From: Rotaria sordida
Taxonomy: Eukaryota > Rotifera > Eurotatoria > Philodinida > Philodinidae
DNA: 64,000 nucleotides
Reading direction: 5' to 3'
NCBI GenBank assembly: GCA_905250125.1
Contig: CAJNOL010000016.1
Coordinates: 275,844-339,843 of the forward strand
The notes under the pieces were generated by a model. The model saw only the letters and a program-made list of their open reading frames with translations. It ran no database searches and was not told the DNA's origin. The position numbers and the translations under genes were made by a program. How positions within the stretch are numbered: position 1 is the first letter of the stretch; each line of letters begins with the position of its first letter. Shown here piece by piece: positions 63,001 through 64,000 of the stretch.

Positions 63001-63514
63001 TTTTTTTGTCAGGAAGTTGTTCTCGATTTACTCAAGGAGAATATGATTAAGAATGCAGACAAATCGAAAGGTTTTCTTATCGATGGATATCCACGTGAAA
63101 TTCCACAAGCAAAAAAATTTGAAGAACTGGTTAGTTATGAATATTAGAAGATTTAATATTAAATAATTGTTTTATTTTATTTTTTTATATTTAGATTGCT
63201 CCATGTAATCTTGTTCTTTATGTTAAAGCAAGTGATGACACAATGACAAAACGATTATTACATCGTGGTCAAACATCTGGTCGAGTGGATGATAATGAAG
63301 AAACAATTAAACAGCGTTTGAAAACATTTCATGATCAAACATTTCCTGTTTTAGATTTATATGAAAAACAAGGCAAACTAGCTGAGGTAGTTTATTAAAT
63401 TATAATTGTTACATATTGATTCTTAGAATTGGTATTTTGCTGTAGGTCAATTCAGAATTAGCACCGGATGATGTTTTTACTGAAGTACGTGCTGTTCTTG
63501 ATAAAGTTGCTTAA
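60014..63514 (+). CDS. AK5: Adenylate kinase isoenzyme 5, two kinase domains
   Basis: Thirteen exons (60014-60094, 60154-60225, 60292-60871, 60926-61083, 61158-61254, 61451-61740, 61829-61859, 62615-62683, 62745-62811, 62866-62953, 63013-63129, 63195-63386, 63446-63514) encode 636 residues. Residues about 12-62 are the AK5 N-terminal module ([24 protein letters not shown], shown here split: [12 protein letters not shown] then KPEDH, and LKWDTFI). A linker contains ten 8-residue repeats (about 139-218). Kinase domain 1 (about 235-430) has an intact GGGPGSGKGTQ, DGFPRR, and [14 protein letters not shown]. Domain 2 (about 450-636) has VGGPGSGKGTQ, DGYPRE and [11 protein letters not shown]. Both should catalyse ATP + AMP to 2 ADP. 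The P-loop in each domain is interrupted by a phase-1 intron after GGPG. Human AK5 has the same module order. AATAAA occurs near 63795. Confidence 0.92.
60553..60792 (+). repeat. Coding minisatellite, ten 24-base units
   Basis: Ten head-to-tail units of CAACAACAAAAAGTAGATGATC plus AT encode QQQKVDDH with minor variants (Lys-Val, Lys-Leu, Gln-Val; the last units drift to DDD). The unit is a multiple of three, so copy-number change keeps the AK5 frame. It lies in exon 3 between the docking module and kinase domain 1 and probably forms a flexible, charged linker. Confidence 0.95.
61860..62614. other. AK5 intron between the two kinase domains
   Basis: A 755-base intron, the longest in AK5, lying exactly between kinase domains 1 and 2. 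It follows a tiny 31-base exon. It contains no recognisable coding sequence; the frames at 61829-62393 are AT- and T-rich translations. An internal promoter for a domain-2-only transcript is conceivable but no motif supports it. Confidence 0.4.
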
Positions 63515-63916
63515 GATCAAAGAAGCAAGAAATATCTATTCATTCGAAAATGAAAAAATAATGACATTACTAAATAACTTTATGATCTTTAGTTAAAACA
63601 ACAAATCAGTGTGAAGAAATTTGGTTGCTTTGTTCATATAAATTTCTTTTTTTTTGTATTATTTTTTTACCTTTATTTTCTAGCATTGATTTCTTTTCTT
63701 CCCTTTACCAACACACCACTATTAAACTATTACAACCGATCCTTTACCATCTCGAGCACGTTTTTCTTGTATGAAAATATGACCATTAAAAACAAATAAA
63801 AAAAAATTAACTATTAGTTTGACAGAAATTAGAAAAAAGATTCATTCTAGTTTCTTATAAAAGACTGATTTTTCATACTGTTGTTATCAGCGACAATGTG
63901 TGCCATAATGAATATA
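63515..63916. other. 3' untranslated and flanking region of AK5
   Basis: AT-rich sequence containing the presumed AK5 polyadenylation signal near 63795 and nothing else that I can name. Confidence 0.4.
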
Positions 63917-64000
63917 CCGGGTGTCCCAAAAGTCATGTTCACTTAAGAAAATTGAATATCTCCATTACGGCTCGAGCAAACGTGCTGATTTTTTTATCAG
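63917..64000. mobile_element. Left end of a Tc1/mariner-like element, cut by window edge
   Basis: Begins CCGGGTGTCCCAAAAGTCA immediately after TA. This terminus agrees with the MITE at 1489 at most positions (C-x-G-x-GTGTCC-x-x-AAAGTCA). The following 60 bases, through CATTACGGCTCGAGCAAACG, match in inverse orientation the centre of the foldback element near 10365-10445. The right end lies outside the window. Confidence 0.65.

Noticed and set aside
1-64000. CRISPR arrays, bacterial operons, rRNA or tRNA genes
   Set aside because: None was seen. The intron-rich gene structure and protein families are eukaryotic, and no cloverleaf or rRNA-like segment was recognised by eye.

Overview
This window is nuclear DNA of a small-genome metazoan. 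It is strongly AT-rich. Genes are split by many GT-AG introns, most only about 45-75 bases long. It encodes animal ciliary, mitophagy and Ras-association proteins. The compact introns, the F-box family near 22.8 kb and the many short palindromic transposon relics fit a bdelloid rotifer (Rotaria- or Adineta-like). That placement is inference; no marker gene proves it. All exon models were built by hand from splice consensus plus reading-frame phase. Every junction listed keeps the frame open, but none has transcript support.

Layout. 359-6124 (+): 3' part of a long coiled-coil protein gene. 6656-7764 (+): small single-pass membrane protein. 7862-12173 (+): kelch-repeat protein with a Lys/Ser-rich tail. 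13243-14314 (+): N-terminal RASSF (RASSF9/10-like). 14827-16245 (+): intronless BTB plus TLDc-like protein. 16.2-20.7 kb: no gene, with one large foldback element. 20759-21525 (+): small protein resembling the PI31/PSMF1 N-terminal domain. 22803-24366 (+): F-box protein whose last exon is broken by a GC-rich MITE. 24.7-28.4 kb: no gene seen. 28454-29266 (-): BNIP3/NIX-type mitophagy receptor. 29859-56139 (+): a complete CFAP47 gene, 48 exons and 3103 residues, with two small secreted cysteine-rich protein genes placed head to head inside one intron. 56329-63514 (+): three tandem relatives of adenylate kinase 5. These are a docking-only 75-residue protein, a kinase-like protein with a destroyed P-loop, and a full two-domain AK5 carrying a coding minisatellite.

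How the genes relate. CFAP47 is an axonemal protein and AK5-type kinases with an RIIa-like docking helix are nucleotide-homeostasis enzymes. Their adjacency on one strand is suggestive of ciliary use but unproven. BNIP3 and CFAP47 share a divergent promoter of about 590 bases. The dominant non-genic theme is palindromic (foldback/MITE) DNA. Almost every intron longer than about 300 bases contains one, and several have Tc1/mariner-like termini with TA target duplications.
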